Shown: positions 16,937 to 26,080 of the stretch, in pieces
Numbering within the stretch: position 1 is the first letter of the stretch
Layout: each line of letters begins with the position of its first letter
Source of the DNA: Sulfitobacter sp. F26169L
GTDB lineage: Bacteria; Pseudomonadota; Alphaproteobacteria; Rhodobacterales; Rhodobacteraceae
DNA: 64,000 bases
Assembly: GCF_026410285.1 (NCBI RefSeq)
Contig: NZ_JAPMLP010000008.1
Location: 124,001 to 188,000, forward strand
Direction: 5' to 3'
Made by a program: the position numbers and the translations under genes
The notes under the pieces: model-generated
What the model saw: only the letters and a program-made list of their open reading frames with translations
What the model was told of the DNA's origin: nothing
Databases searched by the model: none

Positions 16937-17341
16937 ATGATCGGACGTCTTAACCATGTCGCCATCGCTGTGCCCGACCTTGAGGCCGCAGCAGACCAGT
17001 ATCGCAACGCGCTGGGCGCAAATGTCGGTGCGCCGCAGGACGAGCCTGATCACGGCGTCACTGTGATCTTTATCGAACTGCCCAACACCAAGATCGAGCT
17101 GCTTTATCCGCTGGGCGAAAACTCCCCCATCCAAGGGTTTCTGGACAAGAACCCGTCAGGCGGTATTCACCACATTTGCTACGAAGTTGATGATATTATC
17201 GCGGCCCGTGACCATCTGAAATCAACAGGCGCGCGGGTGTTGGGGGATGGTGAACCGAAGATCGGCGCACACGGCAAGCCGGTGATCTTTCTGCACCCCA
17301 AGGATTTCAACGGCGCGCTCGTCGAACTCGAGCAGGTGTAA
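16937..17341 (+). CDS. mce: Methylmalonyl-CoA epimerase
   Basis: A 134-aa VOC-superfamily enzyme that interconverts (R)- and (S)-methylmalonyl-CoA in propionate catabolism. Metal ligands are visible as His in LNHVAIAVPDLEAA, His in GGIHHICYEVDDI and Glu in LVELEQV; HPKDFNGALVELEQV is the typical C-terminus. AAGGAG precedes the ATG, and an upstream open extension is rejected. A DUF1467 gene follows after 3 bp; that pairing is common in alphaproteobacteria. Confidence 0.93.
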   Translation: MIGRLNHVAIAVPDLEAAADQYRNALGANVGAPQDEPDHGVTVIFIELPNTKIELLYPLGENSPIQGFLDKNPSGGIHHICYEVDDIIAARDHLKSTGARVLGDGEPKIGAHGKPVIFLHPKDFNGALVELEQV

Positions 17342-17344
17342 ACC

Positions 17345-17641
17345 ATGGGTCCTGTATCTGCTGCCGTATTGTTTGCCGTTGTCTGGTTCATGGTGTTCCT
17401 GATCATTTTGCCCATTCGGGTGCAGACGCAGGGTGATCTGAAAGACATCGTGCCCGGCACACACGCTGGCGCGCCGGAGCATCATCATCTGGGAAAGAAA
17501 GCGATCTGGTGTACGGTGATCGCTCTTGTCGTTTGGGGATTCTTTGTTGCGGTTATTCTGTCCGGAATGATCAGCGTTGATAATCTTGAGGACTGGATGG
17601 GGCGGGGCGCCCCTGCGGCAACATCTGAAACAGGTGCGTAA
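17345..17641 (+). CDS. DUF1467 family small membrane protein
   Basis: A 98-aa protein with two hydrophobic segments (about residues 5-24 and 52-75) separated by a short loop containing the conserved LPIRVQTQGD. The function is unknown. It is co-transcribed with the epimerase gene (3-bp gap). Its last 24 codons overlap the 3' end of the opposing EI24-type gene by 71 bp, an unusually long tail-to-tail overlap. Confidence 0.85.
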   Translation: MGPVSAAVLFAVVWFMVFLIILPIRVQTQGDLKDIVPGTHAGAPEHHHLGKKAIWCTVIALVVWGFFVAVILSGMISVDNLEDWMGRGAPAATSETGA

Positions 17642-18308
17642 ATGTTGCGGCGCCAAGGATAGGAACCAGCAGGTTCAACAGCGGGATGGACAGCGGCATT
17701 GCCATCAGGATGCCCGCTGCCCAGATCGTGGCAAAGTGTTTACGCCGCAATTCACGCGCCCGTTTTCGTCCGACACGGCGCATCGCGGCAAGGGTGTAAT
17801 ACTCCCGCCCCAGTAAAAAGCCGTTCACCGCCCAGAAAATGAAAATCGCCACCGGCGCAAAAATGACGTACAGGATCAGGGCGACGATATTCACACCCAC
17901 AATTACACCTAGAAAATTAACGGTATCGCGCAGGGCTTCCCAGAACGGTGTGCGCGGTTGCTGGGAAATATGCGGATAATGCACCGCCTCGACCGCGTCA
18001 GCCACATCATCCAAAAACATGGATGTGATGGCGGACGCCACCGGCACCATTAGAAACACCGACAAAAACAGCACCAGAAACGCAGCGCCCCAGCTGAACA
18101 GATCGTCCAGCCATTGCACTTCGCCCAAGACCGGCAACCATGCGCTTTCGCCGGTAATCCAGTCTACGAACCAGACGAATCCGGCAGCTGCACCGATCAG
18201 CAATGCCAGCGTCAAGCCGACGCCGATCATCAGAACACGGCGGAAACGCGGGTCACCGACTTGGCCCAGCGCCAGACCGAAGGCTTTGAAAATCGTGTCT
18301 ATAGCCAT
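17571..18308 (-). CDS. EI24/CysZ-like integral membrane protein
   Basis: A 245-aa membrane protein with four or more hydrophobic segments (about residues 22-46, 70-95, 130-160 and 195-220). The motif NGFLLGREYYTLAAMRRVGR near residues 165-185 is characteristic of the EI24/CysZ family. CysZ itself is a sulfate permease in enterobacteria; here no cys genes are nearby, so sulfate transport is not supported. The stop lies inside the opposing DUF1467 gene, and its start overlaps the nitroreductase stop by 10 bp. Confidence 0.82.
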   Translation of the reverse strand: MAIDTIFKAFGLALGQVGDPRFRRVLMIGVGLTLALLIGAAAGFVWFVDWITGESAWLPVLGEVQWLDDLFSWGAAFLVLFLSVFLMVPVASAITSMFLDDVADAVEAVHYPHISQQPRTPFWEALRDTVNFLGVIVGVNIVALILYVIFAPVAIFIFWAVNGFLLGREYYTLAAMRRVGRKRARELRRKHFATIWAAGILMAMPLSIPLLNLLVPILGAATFTHLFQMLPQGRPAPSSPQDYQR

Positions 18309-18871
18309 GTTGTTATTGCCTCTATGTCAGGGCGGGGGCGTTCCGGCGGGGTGCTTTTGGGGGTCCCGATATGGATCAGCCCTGCAATACGTTCATGCGC
18401 ACCAAGGCCAAACCCCTGCTCCATAAACCCACGGTCATGGCTGACCCAACCGCTCAGCCAGTTCGCGCCCCATCCAGAAGCCAGCGCAGCATTAAGCAGC
18501 GCCAGACAGACCGCGCCTGCGGAATAGGTCTGCTCAAGCGGGGGAATTTTCGGCGCATCTCTTTGCACTTCGATAACGGCCACTGCCAGATTGCCTTGAT
18601 CAAACTGCGCGCATCCCTTTGCGATCTGTTCAGGGTCCAGCGCCAGTTCCGCACCACGGGTTTTGGCAAGTTCAGACAGGCGTGCCATCGCGGCATGATC
18701 AATCACGATAAAACGCCACGGCTCCAGCTTCCCGTGATCAGGGGTGCGGGCGGCGGCCGTCAATATCTGCATCAGCTCGTCTTTTTGCGGCACTGGTGTG
18801 GTCAGTGTCTTGGCGGGACGCGAGCGGCGGTTAAGTAAAAATTCCAGCGCGGCAGGGTTCGGGGTTGGCAT
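18299..18871 (-). CDS. Nitroreductase family protein (YdjA-like)
   Basis: A 190-aa FMN-dependent oxidoreductase of the short nitroreductase group. FLLNRRSRPAKTLTTPVP carries the Arg pair that binds FMN phosphate. ARTPDHGKLEPWRFIVIDH matches the YdjA-like signature, and GWGANWLSGWVSHD with GLIHIGTP forms the C-terminal half of the FMN site. The substrate is unknown. It overlaps the downstream EI24-type gene by 10 bp, so the two are likely one transcript. Confidence 0.9.
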   Translation of the reverse strand: MPTPNPAALEFLLNRRSRPAKTLTTPVPQKDELMQILTAAARTPDHGKLEPWRFIVIDHAAMARLSELAKTRGAELALDPEQIAKGCAQFDQGNLAVAVIEVQRDAPKIPPLEQTYSAGAVCLALLNAALASGWGANWLSGWVSHDRGFMEQGFGLGAHERIAGLIHIGTPKSTPPERPRPDIEAITTWL

Positions 18872-18986
18872 AGTGGTTCATCCTGTATCTCTGTGGGTGA
18901 TCGCCATTATTCAGCTTTGCACAAAGGTCGCAAAGCAGGTGCGGATTGTCCACGTCAATCATGACTATTTGGGTAAGGTATCCGCA

Positions 18987-19712
18987 TCACGCCGCCGCAG
19001 CGCGCGCCACCTCGGCATCCGATAAGCCATATTTTGGCGCAAACCGCGCCCGTGCGGCGACGAGACGTTTATCATCAGGGCGCAGCCCCAATGTGCGTAT
19101 GAATTCGATACGTTGTTTCGATTTCAGCGCCTCGCGGTCAATCGCCGTGTTCATGGCTCGGTCAATAACCTCCCCACCGGGAGAGACGTGAAACCACTTT
19201 GAAAAGTCGCGAAAATGATGCTGGTTGTGCAGGGTCGTCACATGGCGCTCGATCCTGGTTTTGGGTATGTTGAGGTGTGAGGTCATGTGAAACCATTCGT
19301 ACGCCATAAACATCAGCACACCGCCCACCAGAACAATGGCGACAGCGATGTCAAACGCCGCAGGCAGGCCTATCAATGTTGCAATGCCCCAGACCAGACA
19401 GAAGTTGAACGCCAGCACCGGCAGCGCCACCCAAGGCGGCACAAAGAACAATCCGTGATTGGTGGGAAAGTCGTGGTGACCGTAATGCGCTTGGTACAGC
19501 AGATCAAACGCCCATTGATTTTGCGGTGGGGGCAGATGGAAGATGAACCTGTGAAGATTGTATTCATTCAGCATCTGCGCGCCAACGCCCAGAGGAATCA
19601 ACAGCCATGCCCACCACGGCGCATGAGCAACCATGACAATGACGCCAACCAATGCGGCGAGCGCCATTGCCACGACGCTGACGTGCGAAAACATAATCCT
19701 GAGCCGTGCCAT
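18987..19712 (-). CDS. Fatty acid hydroxylase/sterol desaturase superfamily membrane protein
   Basis: A 241-aa membrane protein with the di-iron histidine boxes of this superfamily: HRFIFH (residues 53-58), HYGHHDFPTNH (about 74-84), HMTSH and HNQHH. Four hydrophobic segments flank them. Family members hydroxylate or desaturate lipids, sterols or carotenoids; the substrate is not inferable here. GGAGGA lies 7 bp before the ATG. It is monocistronic and separated from trpS by 117 bp. Confidence 0.82.
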   Translation of the reverse strand: MARLRIMFSHVSVVAMALAALVGVIVMVAHAPWWAWLLIPLGVGAQMLNEYNLHRFIFHLPPPQNQWAFDLLYQAHYGHHDFPTNHGLFFVPPWVALPVLAFNFCLVWGIATLIGLPAAFDIAVAIVLVGGVLMFMAYEWFHMTSHLNIPKTRIERHVTTLHNQHHFRDFSKWFHVSPGGEVIDRAMNTAIDREALKSKQRIEFIRTLGLRPDDKRLVAARARFAPKYGLSDAEVARAAAA

Positions 19713-19829
19713 AAATGGATCCTCCGCATCTGGCGGCGATCCTATTTGACACCGTTCAGAGAAGTCAAACCTGTCTTCACGACATCCCGTGTGCTGGTTC
19801 TTCAGCGTGACGCCCGGCGTTCGAACGTG

Positions 19830-20855
19830 TTAACTGCCAACCATTCCGACAATTTCATAGGTCTGTTTCAGGATCGGCGCAGTGATTTCGCGCGCCTGAA
19901 CGGCACCTTTGGCCAGCAGGCGGTCAATCTCGGCGGGGTCGTTCATCAGGCGCGCCATCTCGGTCGAGATCGGCGACAGCTTTGCAACAGCCAGATCAAC
20001 CAGCGCGGGTTTAAACGTGCCAAACTGCTGGCCGCCAACCTCTGCAAGCACCTCATCCACAGATTGTTCGTTCAAGGCGGCGTAGATATTGACCAGATTG
20101 CGCGCCTCTGGACGGTCTTTCAGGCCTGCCGCTTCGGATGGAAGCGCATCGGGATCGGTTTTGGCTTTGCGAATCTTTTTAGCGATGGTGTCGGCGTCAT
20201 CGGTCATGTTGATCCGGCTGGCATCTGACGGATCGGACTTTGACATTTTCTTTGATCCATCGCGCAAGGACATCACGCGCGTTGCAGCACCTTCGATTAC
20301 AGGCTCGACGATTGGAAAGAAATCAACGCCATAGTCGTGGTTAAACTTGGTGGCAATGTCGCGTGTTAGTTCAAGGTGCTGTTTCTGGTCTTCGCCCACG
20401 GGCACATGGGTTGCGTGATAGATCATAATATCAGCAGCCATCAGCGCAGGGTATGCAAACAGCCCCAATGATGCGGCCTCGGCATTTTTGCCGGCCTTGT
20501 CTTTCCATTGGGTCATCCGGCCCATCCAACCCATGCGCGCCACGCAGTTGAAAATCCACGCAAGCTGCGCGTGTTCGGGCACCTGACTTTGGTTGATCAG
20601 TATTGATTTTTCGGGGCTGATACCGGAAGCGATGAAACCTGCGGCCAGTTCGCGGGTGTTATGGCGCAGAGTCGCCGGGTCAAGCAGCTTGGCCGTAATC
20701 GCGTGCAGATCAACCATGCAATAGACCGTCTGGAAATCACCCTGATCCTGCATGTCCACGAAGCGTTTGATCGCGCCCAGATAATTCCCCAACGTCAGCC
20801 CGCCCGAGGGCTGGATGCCGGAAAAAACGCGAGGGGTAAATGTGGTTTTGGTCAT
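19830..20855 (-). CDS. trpS: Tryptophanyl-tRNA synthetase
   Basis: Class I aminoacyl-tRNA synthetase (341 aa). The HIGH-equivalent motif is in [20 protein letters not shown], and the KMSKS loop is [34 protein letters not shown] is the typical specificity region. The length is normal. It is divergent from the rhomboid-like gene with an 88-bp intergenic region. Confidence 0.97.
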   Translation of the reverse strand: MTKTTFTPRVFSGIQPSGGLTLGNYLGAIKRFVDMQDQGDFQTVYCMVDLHAITAKLLDPATLRHNTRELAAGFIASGISPEKSILINQSQVPEHAQLAWIFNCVARMGWMGRMTQWKDKAGKNAEAASLGLFAYPALMAADIMIYHATHVPVGEDQKQHLELTRDIATKFNHDYGVDFFPIVEPVIEGAATRVMSLRDGSKKMSKSDPSDASRINMTDDADTIAKKIRKAKTDPDALPSEAAGLKDRPEARNLVNIYAALNEQSVDEVLAEVGGQQFGTFKPALVDLAVAKLSPISTEMARLMNDPAEIDRLLAKGAVQAREITAPILKQTYEIVGMVGS

Positions 20856-20943
20856 GGGAGGCTCCGCTTGGGGCTGGATATGCTATTGCGATGGGCTTAC
20901 CCATGGCGCTACGTCCCGTCAACCAGACCTGAAAGCCACGCCC

Positions 20944-21639
20944 ATGTCAGACCAGCACGACCCCGAGTTCGAATCCCCGTTCAACAAATTGCCGGTGGTG
21001 GTGATCATCCTGTTCCTGATCATCGCCGGGATCGAACTGACCCTGACCGCGGGAGAGGCGGGGCTGGTCGGCGGGCCGCAGGCGATTGGCTGGCGGCTTG
21101 GGCTGGTGCGTGATTGGGGGTTCTCGGGTGATCTGTTCGACGCGATGCTGGCGCAAGGGTACTGGGCGCCTGAACATCTGGCGCGGTTTGTCACCTATCC
21201 GTTTATCCACCTGAGTTTTACCCATGCCTTGATTGCAACAGTGCTTATGTTGGCGCTGGGCAAGATGGCGGCGGAGGTCATGGGGCAACTGGCGATGTTG
21301 GCGCTTTTTGTCCTGTCGGGCATTGGCGGCGCGCTGGCCTATGCGCTGTTCCTGAATGATCCGGTGTGGCTGGTGGGGGCGTATCCATCGGTTTACGGGT
21401 TGATCGGCGGCTACAGCTTTTTGCTGTGGCGCAAGCTGGGGGCCAATGGCGGGCAACAACTTCAGGCCTTCACTCTGATTGCCATGCTGATGGGACTGCA
21501 ACTGGTGTGGAGCCTGTTTACATCTGTCGGCTACGGTTGGGTGGCCGAGCTGTCTGGATTTGTCTGCGGCTTTGTGATCAGTTTTGTCTGCGCGCCGGGG
21601 GAGTGGGCGCGCATCTTGCAGCGTCTGCGGCAGCGTTAA
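20944..21639 (+). CDS. Rhomboid-family membrane protein, probably catalytically inactive
   Basis: A 231-aa protein with six hydrophobic segments in the rhomboid layout. The first core helix contains FIHLSFTHALIATVLMLALG, the equivalent of the conserved oxyanion His-Asn segment. The helix 4 motif GxSG is replaced by GAYPSVYG (residues 145-152), so Tyr147 stands where the catalytic Ser belongs. The helix 6 His is replaced by Glu202 in WVAELSGFVCGF. The oxyanion Asn position is also not Asn. The fold appears retained without protease residues, as in iRhoms. ATG 20944 is preferred; an upstream in-frame extension runs through the intergenic region. Its stop overlaps the opposing murJ stop by 4 bp. 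Confidence 0.78.
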   Translation: MSDQHDPEFESPFNKLPVVVIILFLIIAGIELTLTAGEAGLVGGPQAIGWRLGLVRDWGFSGDLFDAMLAQGYWAPEHLARFVTYPFIHLSFTHALIATVLMLALGKMAAEVMGQLAMLALFVLSGIGGALAYALFLNDPVWLVGAYPSVYGLIGGYSFLLWRKLGANGGQQLQAFTLIAMLMGLQLVWSLFTSVGYGWVAELSGFVCGFVISFVCAPGEWARILQRLRQR

Positions 21640-23180
21640 CCGCCACGTCGCATCGCGGCCTTGAACTCGGAAACTTTGAACGCGCCCAGCATCTGGCCGC
21701 TGCTGAAATAAGCCAGCGCTCCGATGCAAAGCAGGATCAACAAGCCCAGACCGCGCCACCACGGCACCGCCATTAGGGTATTGAGCTGTACGTTAAAGAA
21801 CCATAGCACCGCGCCCATGATCAGGGACGCAGCGATGATCCGCCAGATCCGGCGACGGAACCGCGCGTCAACACGTGCTGCATCACCGAAACCGCGCGCG
21901 CCAATAGCCAGTAACCCGTACATGCCCCAACCCGCGACAGTTGTGGCCATGGCAGGGGCCAGCCAGCCAACCCATGGCGCAAGGCCCACCGCAAGGACTG
22001 CATTGATCACCATAGCCACCAGCGCAAAGTAGAAAGGGCGGCGGGTGTCTTCACGGGCGAAATAAAGCGGCTGAACGATTTTCTGCAAAACAAACGCAGG
22101 CAGGCCGAGACCGTAGATCATAACAGCAGTGGCAATCGCGGCGCTGTCATCCGTACCGGACGCGCCACGTTCAAACAAAACCGACACCAGTGTTAGGGGA
22201 ATGACCATCAGCGCAACTGCTGATGGAATCGTCAACGCCAGTGATATTTCGGCGGCGCGGCTCAGCGCGTTTTGTGCGCCTGCATTATCGCCTGACCGCA
22301 TGCGGCGTGAAAGATCGGGGAGCAAAACAACACCGACTGCGATACCCACGACACCCAGCGGCAGCTGGTAAAGACGGTCGGCTGCAAATAGCCAGCTAAC
22401 AGCGTTTTCATACTGGGACGCGACAAGCTGTCCGACCACGAGGTTGATCTGCATCACACCGGATGCAAGTGCCGCAGGCAGCGCAATGACAACCAGATCG
22501 CGCATGTTTTTATTCCAGCGCGGGCGTTTGGGGCGCAGGGAAAAGCCTGCCTGTGACGCCGCGCGCCACGTCAGCGCCAGTTGCGCCATACCAGCCAGCG
22601 GAATGGCCCAGATCAGCCAGTTTATCGCCGCGCCGCCTGTAAGCGCGGCAAACGTCAGAGCAGAGATCACAAAGACATTCAGCAGGACAGGTGCTGCAGC
22701 CGCCACCGCAAAGCGTCCCGTCGCATTCAGGATGCCGGAAAACAGCGCCGACAAGGACATAAACAGGATATAGGGGAATACGATGCGCCCGAAACCGACC
22801 GTAAGATCAAATCTGCCGTCCCCTGTAAAACCTTCAGCGGTGAGCCAGACAAGACCGGGCATAAAGATCATGCCAAGTGCGGTCAGCAGGGCGACCATGA
22901 AAAACAAGCCGGAAAACGCGTTTTGGGCAAATTTGGCGGCATCTTCGCCGGCCTCCAGCCGCTTGGAAAACATCGGCACAAAGGCTGCGTTAAACGCGCC
23001 TTCGGCAAAGAAGCGGCGGAACATGTTGGGCAGCCGGAAGGCCGCGACAAAGGCATCCATTAGCGGACCGGGGCCGATCAGTGACAGGATCATCACTTCG
23101 CGCACAAAGCCGAGGATGCGGCTGAGCAGGGTCCAGACTCCGACAGTGAAGAAGCCGGACATCAGGCGAATGGATTTCAT
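21636..23180 (-). CDS. murJ: Lipid II flippase MurJ (MviN)
   Basis: A polytopic inner-membrane protein (514 aa, about 14 hydrophobic segments) that flips the peptidoglycan precursor lipid II. The N-terminus MKSIRLMSGFFTVGVWTLLS then SRILGFVREVMI is diagnostic, followed by GPLMDAFVAAFRLPNMFRRF and EGAFNAAFVPMF. The charged residues expected in the central cavity (Arg in SRILG and FRLPN) are present. ATG 23178-23180 starts the conserved region and has AAGG upstream. It lies downstream of glnD on the same strand (120-bp gap). Confidence 0.96.
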   Translation of the reverse strand: MKSIRLMSGFFTVGVWTLLSRILGFVREVMILSLIGPGPLMDAFVAAFRLPNMFRRFFAEGAFNAAFVPMFSKRLEAGEDAAKFAQNAFSGLFFMVALLTALGMIFMPGLVWLTAEGFTGDGRFDLTVGFGRIVFPYILFMSLSALFSGILNATGRFAVAAAAPVLLNVFVISALTFAALTGGAAINWLIWAIPLAGMAQLALTWRAASQAGFSLRPKRPRWNKNMRDLVVIALPAALASGVMQINLVVGQLVASQYENAVSWLFAADRLYQLPLGVVGIAVGVVLLPDLSRRMRSGDNAGAQNALSRAAEISLALTIPSAVALMVIPLTLVSVLFERGASGTDDSAAIATAVMIYGLGLPAFVLQKIVQPLYFAREDTRRPFYFALVAMVINAVLAVGLAPWVGWLAPAMATTVAGWGMYGLLAIGARGFGDAARVDARFRRRIWRIIAASLIMGAVLWFFNVQLNTLMAVPWWRGLGLLILLCIGALAYFSSGQMLGAFKVSEFKAAMRRGG

Positions 23181-23300
23181 TGGGCCAAGCCTTTGTTGCA
23201 GGTATTGCATGGCCTAGCGATTGGTGCGCGCCTGTGCAATTGCCTTTTGCCGCACGCGCAACGCGTTGTGCAAGCAGAGGCCATGCAAAGCGGCAACAGT

Positions 23301-26072
23301 TCAGCTATCAGCGCGCGCTACACCATCCATAATCGCTTGGCGCAGGCGTTTTTCCAAAGTGCGCTGTTTGCTTTCGGAGTGATATTTCAGGCCGAACATG
23401 TCTTTTACGTAGAACGTATCGACAACCTGCTCGCCGTAGGTCGCGATGACGGCATTGGCGATATAGACATTCATCTCTGCAAATGTGCGGGCAAGATCAT
23501 ACAGCAGGCCCGGGCGATCACGCGTGTCGACCTCGATAATCGTGTAAATCTCGGAGCCGTCGTTATCGAATGTGATCGACGTGGGCACACGGAAAGCCTT
23601 TTCACGCTTTTTGATCTTGTCGCGGGCTTTTAACGCATCCCGTGCGATCACCTCGCCGCGCAACGTCTTTTCAATCATTTCGCGTAGGCGCGGCAGTTTC
23701 GATGCTTCATAGGGTTTGCCTTCGGCATCCTGTATCCAGAAGGCATCAGTGATATATCCGTCCTTGGTGGTATAGCTGCGCGCATCTACAACATTGGCGC
23801 CGACCAGCGCCAGCGCGCCTGTCAGACGGCTGAAAATACCGTGATGGTCGGGCATCACAAAACACGCCCTTGTGGCGTCGCGGTCTTCGTCGGGGTGCAG
23901 ATCGATGTTGACCTTATCCTTGTCCACCTCGCGCAACAGATTGGCAAAAGCCACATGCGCAGTAACGTGCAGGCCTTGCCAGTAAGGGTCATAATGGCGC
24001 GCTGTCTCTTCCTTCAACGCCTTTTTGGGCCAGTCCGGCAGCGCAGCACGCAGGGCTTTTTTCGCCTCTGTACCACGGTTTTTGCGGTTCAGGTCTTCCA
24101 GGCCGGTTTCCAATGCGCGTTTGGTCTGGCGGTAAAGGCCCCGGATCAGGACGGCCTTCCAGTTATTCCACGTATTCGGCCCCACACCGCGAATATCGCA
24201 AACTGTCAGCACGCACAGCAGATCAAGCCGTTTGACGGTTTGCACAGCTTTGGCAAAATCACGCACAGTGCGCGGATCAGCGATATCGCGTTTCTGCGCC
24301 ATGTCAGACATCAACAGATGATAGCGCACCAGCCATTCGACAGTATCGACTTCATCCTGTTTCAGGCCCAGACGCGGGGCAACCTTGCGCACAATCCTGG
24401 CCCCTAGGATCGAGTGATCCTCCGAGCGGCCTTTTCCAATATCGTGCAGCAACAGAGCCACAAACAAAACCTTGCGGTTGACCCCTCTTTTGAGGATCGA
24501 GGAGGCAACCGGGAGTTCTTCCTCCAGCTCGTTCTTTTCGATCATTGCAAGATGCGCGATGGTCTGGATCGTGTGTTCGTCCACGGTATAGCTGTGATAC
24601 ATGTTGAACTGCATCATCGCTACAATGGGTTCAAATTCGGGGATAAAGGCGGCAAGCACGCCTAACTCGTTCATGCGGCGCAACGCGCGTTCGGGGTTGC
24701 CGTGTTTCAGCAGAAGATCCAGAAAGATGCGCTGTGCTTCGGGTGTCGTGCGGACAGTGTCATCAATCAGATGCAGATTGGCCTTAACCGTGCGCATTGC
24801 ATCGGGGTGGATCAACATGCCTGTGCGCAACGCTTCTTCGAACAGGCGCAACAGATTCAGCGGATCCCTTAAAAAGTTATCGTTGTTGTCAATTGCGATG
24901 CGGTTATAAATGACTGAATACCCCGCCTTGATGCGCGGACGACGGCGAAACAGCCGCTCCAGCAGTGGTTCGGATTTGACGTGCATATCTTCCAGCTTGG
25001 TCACGAAAATGCGGGTCAGATCACCCACAGCCGTGGCATGCCGGAAGAAGGCCTGCATAAATACCTCAACCGCGCGGCGGCCTTCGCTGTCTTCGTATTG
25101 CATGGCCTCGGCGACGCTGACCTGCATGTCAAATGTCAATTGTTCGGTCGCGCGATTTGTCAGCAGGTGCAGATGGCCGCGTACCGCCCAGAGAAAATTC
25201 TCGGCTTCTTTGAATGTCTCGTATTCATCGATGCGGAAAACGCCAGCCGTGACCAGATCGGCGGAGTGCTCGGCACCATGAATATATTTCGCGATCCAGA
25301 ACAGAGACTGCAAATCGCGAAGGCCGCCTTTACCCTCTTTGACATTCGGTTCAACCACATACCGCTGACCCTGCTTGAGGTGGCGGGCATCCCGCTCGGC
25401 CAGTTTCGCTTCGATAAAGGCGTGGCCCGTGCCGGAAAACAGCTCCCGCTTCAGTGTTTCGTCCAGTTGTTCGGCCAGATCACTGTCACCACAAACATAC
25501 CGATGCTCCAGTAGAGCTGTCTGGATCGTGTAATCTTCTGTGGCGAGCTTTACACATTCTTCAATCGTGCGGCTGGCATGGCCGACCTTCAGCTTTAGAT
25601 CCCAAAGGATATATAGCATCGCCTCGATCACGCTGCTGGCCCATGGTGTCACTTCGCCGGGTAAAAGAAACAACACATCCACATCGGAAAAAGGCGCCAT
25701 TTCACCACGACCGTATCCACCTACGCCAATTACACTCAGTGCGGGGGCGTTGCCGGGAGCAGGATGCAGATAAGTGGTGGCAACCTTGAGGGCCGATTTT
25801 ACCATGCCATCTGTCAGGTAGGTATACGATGCAGTCATTGCGCCTGCATCAAAGGGTGCAGCGGCAAAGGCGCTTGCGATTTCAGCGCGGCCTTTTATCT
25901 GAGCTGCTTGCAGGATTTTGACAGTCTGTTCACGCAATTCGGATGGGGCACTGTCTTGTGCAGCAGCTGCGATAGCTGCGTCGATTGCCGTGCGATCGTA
26001 GATTTCGTTTGGATGGGTACTCAGACGTGGCTCTTGAACCACGTCTGAGTCTTCTGCGCTGACGTTATACAC
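23301..26072 (-). CDS. glnD: [Protein-PII] uridylyltransferase/uridylyl-removing enzyme
   Basis: The bifunctional nitrogen sensor (923 aa) uridylylates PII when glutamine is low and removes UMP when it is high. Domains are: nucleotidyltransferase with GVGGYGRGEMAPFSDVDVLF (about residues 117-135), then a GlnD PII-UTase helical domain, an HD phosphohydrolase domain around HTIQTIAHLAMIE and LLHDIGKGRSEDH, and two C-terminal ACT domains (ACFVMPDHHGIFSRLTGALA and VDTRDRPGLLYDLARTFAEM) that sense glutamine. The start is GTG. It lies 8 bp after the LpoA-like gene and ahead of murJ. Confidence 0.97.
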   Translation of the reverse strand: MYNVSAEDSDVVQEPRLSTHPNEIYDRTAIDAAIAAAAQDSAPSELREQTVKILQAAQIKGRAEIASAFAAAPFDAGAMTASYTYLTDGMVKSALKVATTYLHPAPGNAPALSVIGVGGYGRGEMAPFSDVDVLFLLPGEVTPWASSVIEAMLYILWDLKLKVGHASRTIEECVKLATEDYTIQTALLEHRYVCGDSDLAEQLDETLKRELFSGTGHAFIEAKLAERDARHLKQGQRYVVEPNVKEGKGGLRDLQSLFWIAKYIHGAEHSADLVTAGVFRIDEYETFKEAENFLWAVRGHLHLLTNRATEQLTFDMQVSVAEAMQYEDSEGRRAVEVFMQAFFRHATAVGDLTRIFVTKLEDMHVKSEPLLERLFRRRPRIKAGYSVIYNRIAIDNNDNFLRDPLNLLRLFEEALRTGMLIHPDAMRTVKANLHLIDDTVRTTPEAQRIFLDLLLKHGNPERALRRMNELGVLAAFIPEFEPIVAMMQFNMYHSYTVDEHTIQTIAHLAMIEKNELEEELPVASSILKRGVNRKVLFVALLLHDIGKGRSEDHSILGARIVRKVAPRLGLKQDEVDTVEWLVRYHLLMSDMAQKRDIADPRTVRDFAKAVQTVKRLDLLCVLTVCDIRGVGPNTWNNWKAVLIRGLYRQTKRALETGLEDLNRKNRGTEAKKALRAALPDWPKKALKEETARHYDPYWQGLHVTAHVAFANLLREVDKDKVNIDLHPDEDRDATRACFVMPDHHGIFSRLTGALALVGANVVDARSYTTKDGYITDAFWIQDAEGKPYEASKLPRLREMIEKTLRGEVIARDALKARDKIKKREKAFRVPTSITFDNDGSEIYTIIEVDTRDRPGLLYDLARTFAEMNVYIANAVIATYGEQVVDTFYVKDMFGLKYHSESKQRTLEKRLRQAIMDGVARADS

Positions 26073-26080
26073 AATCGCGC

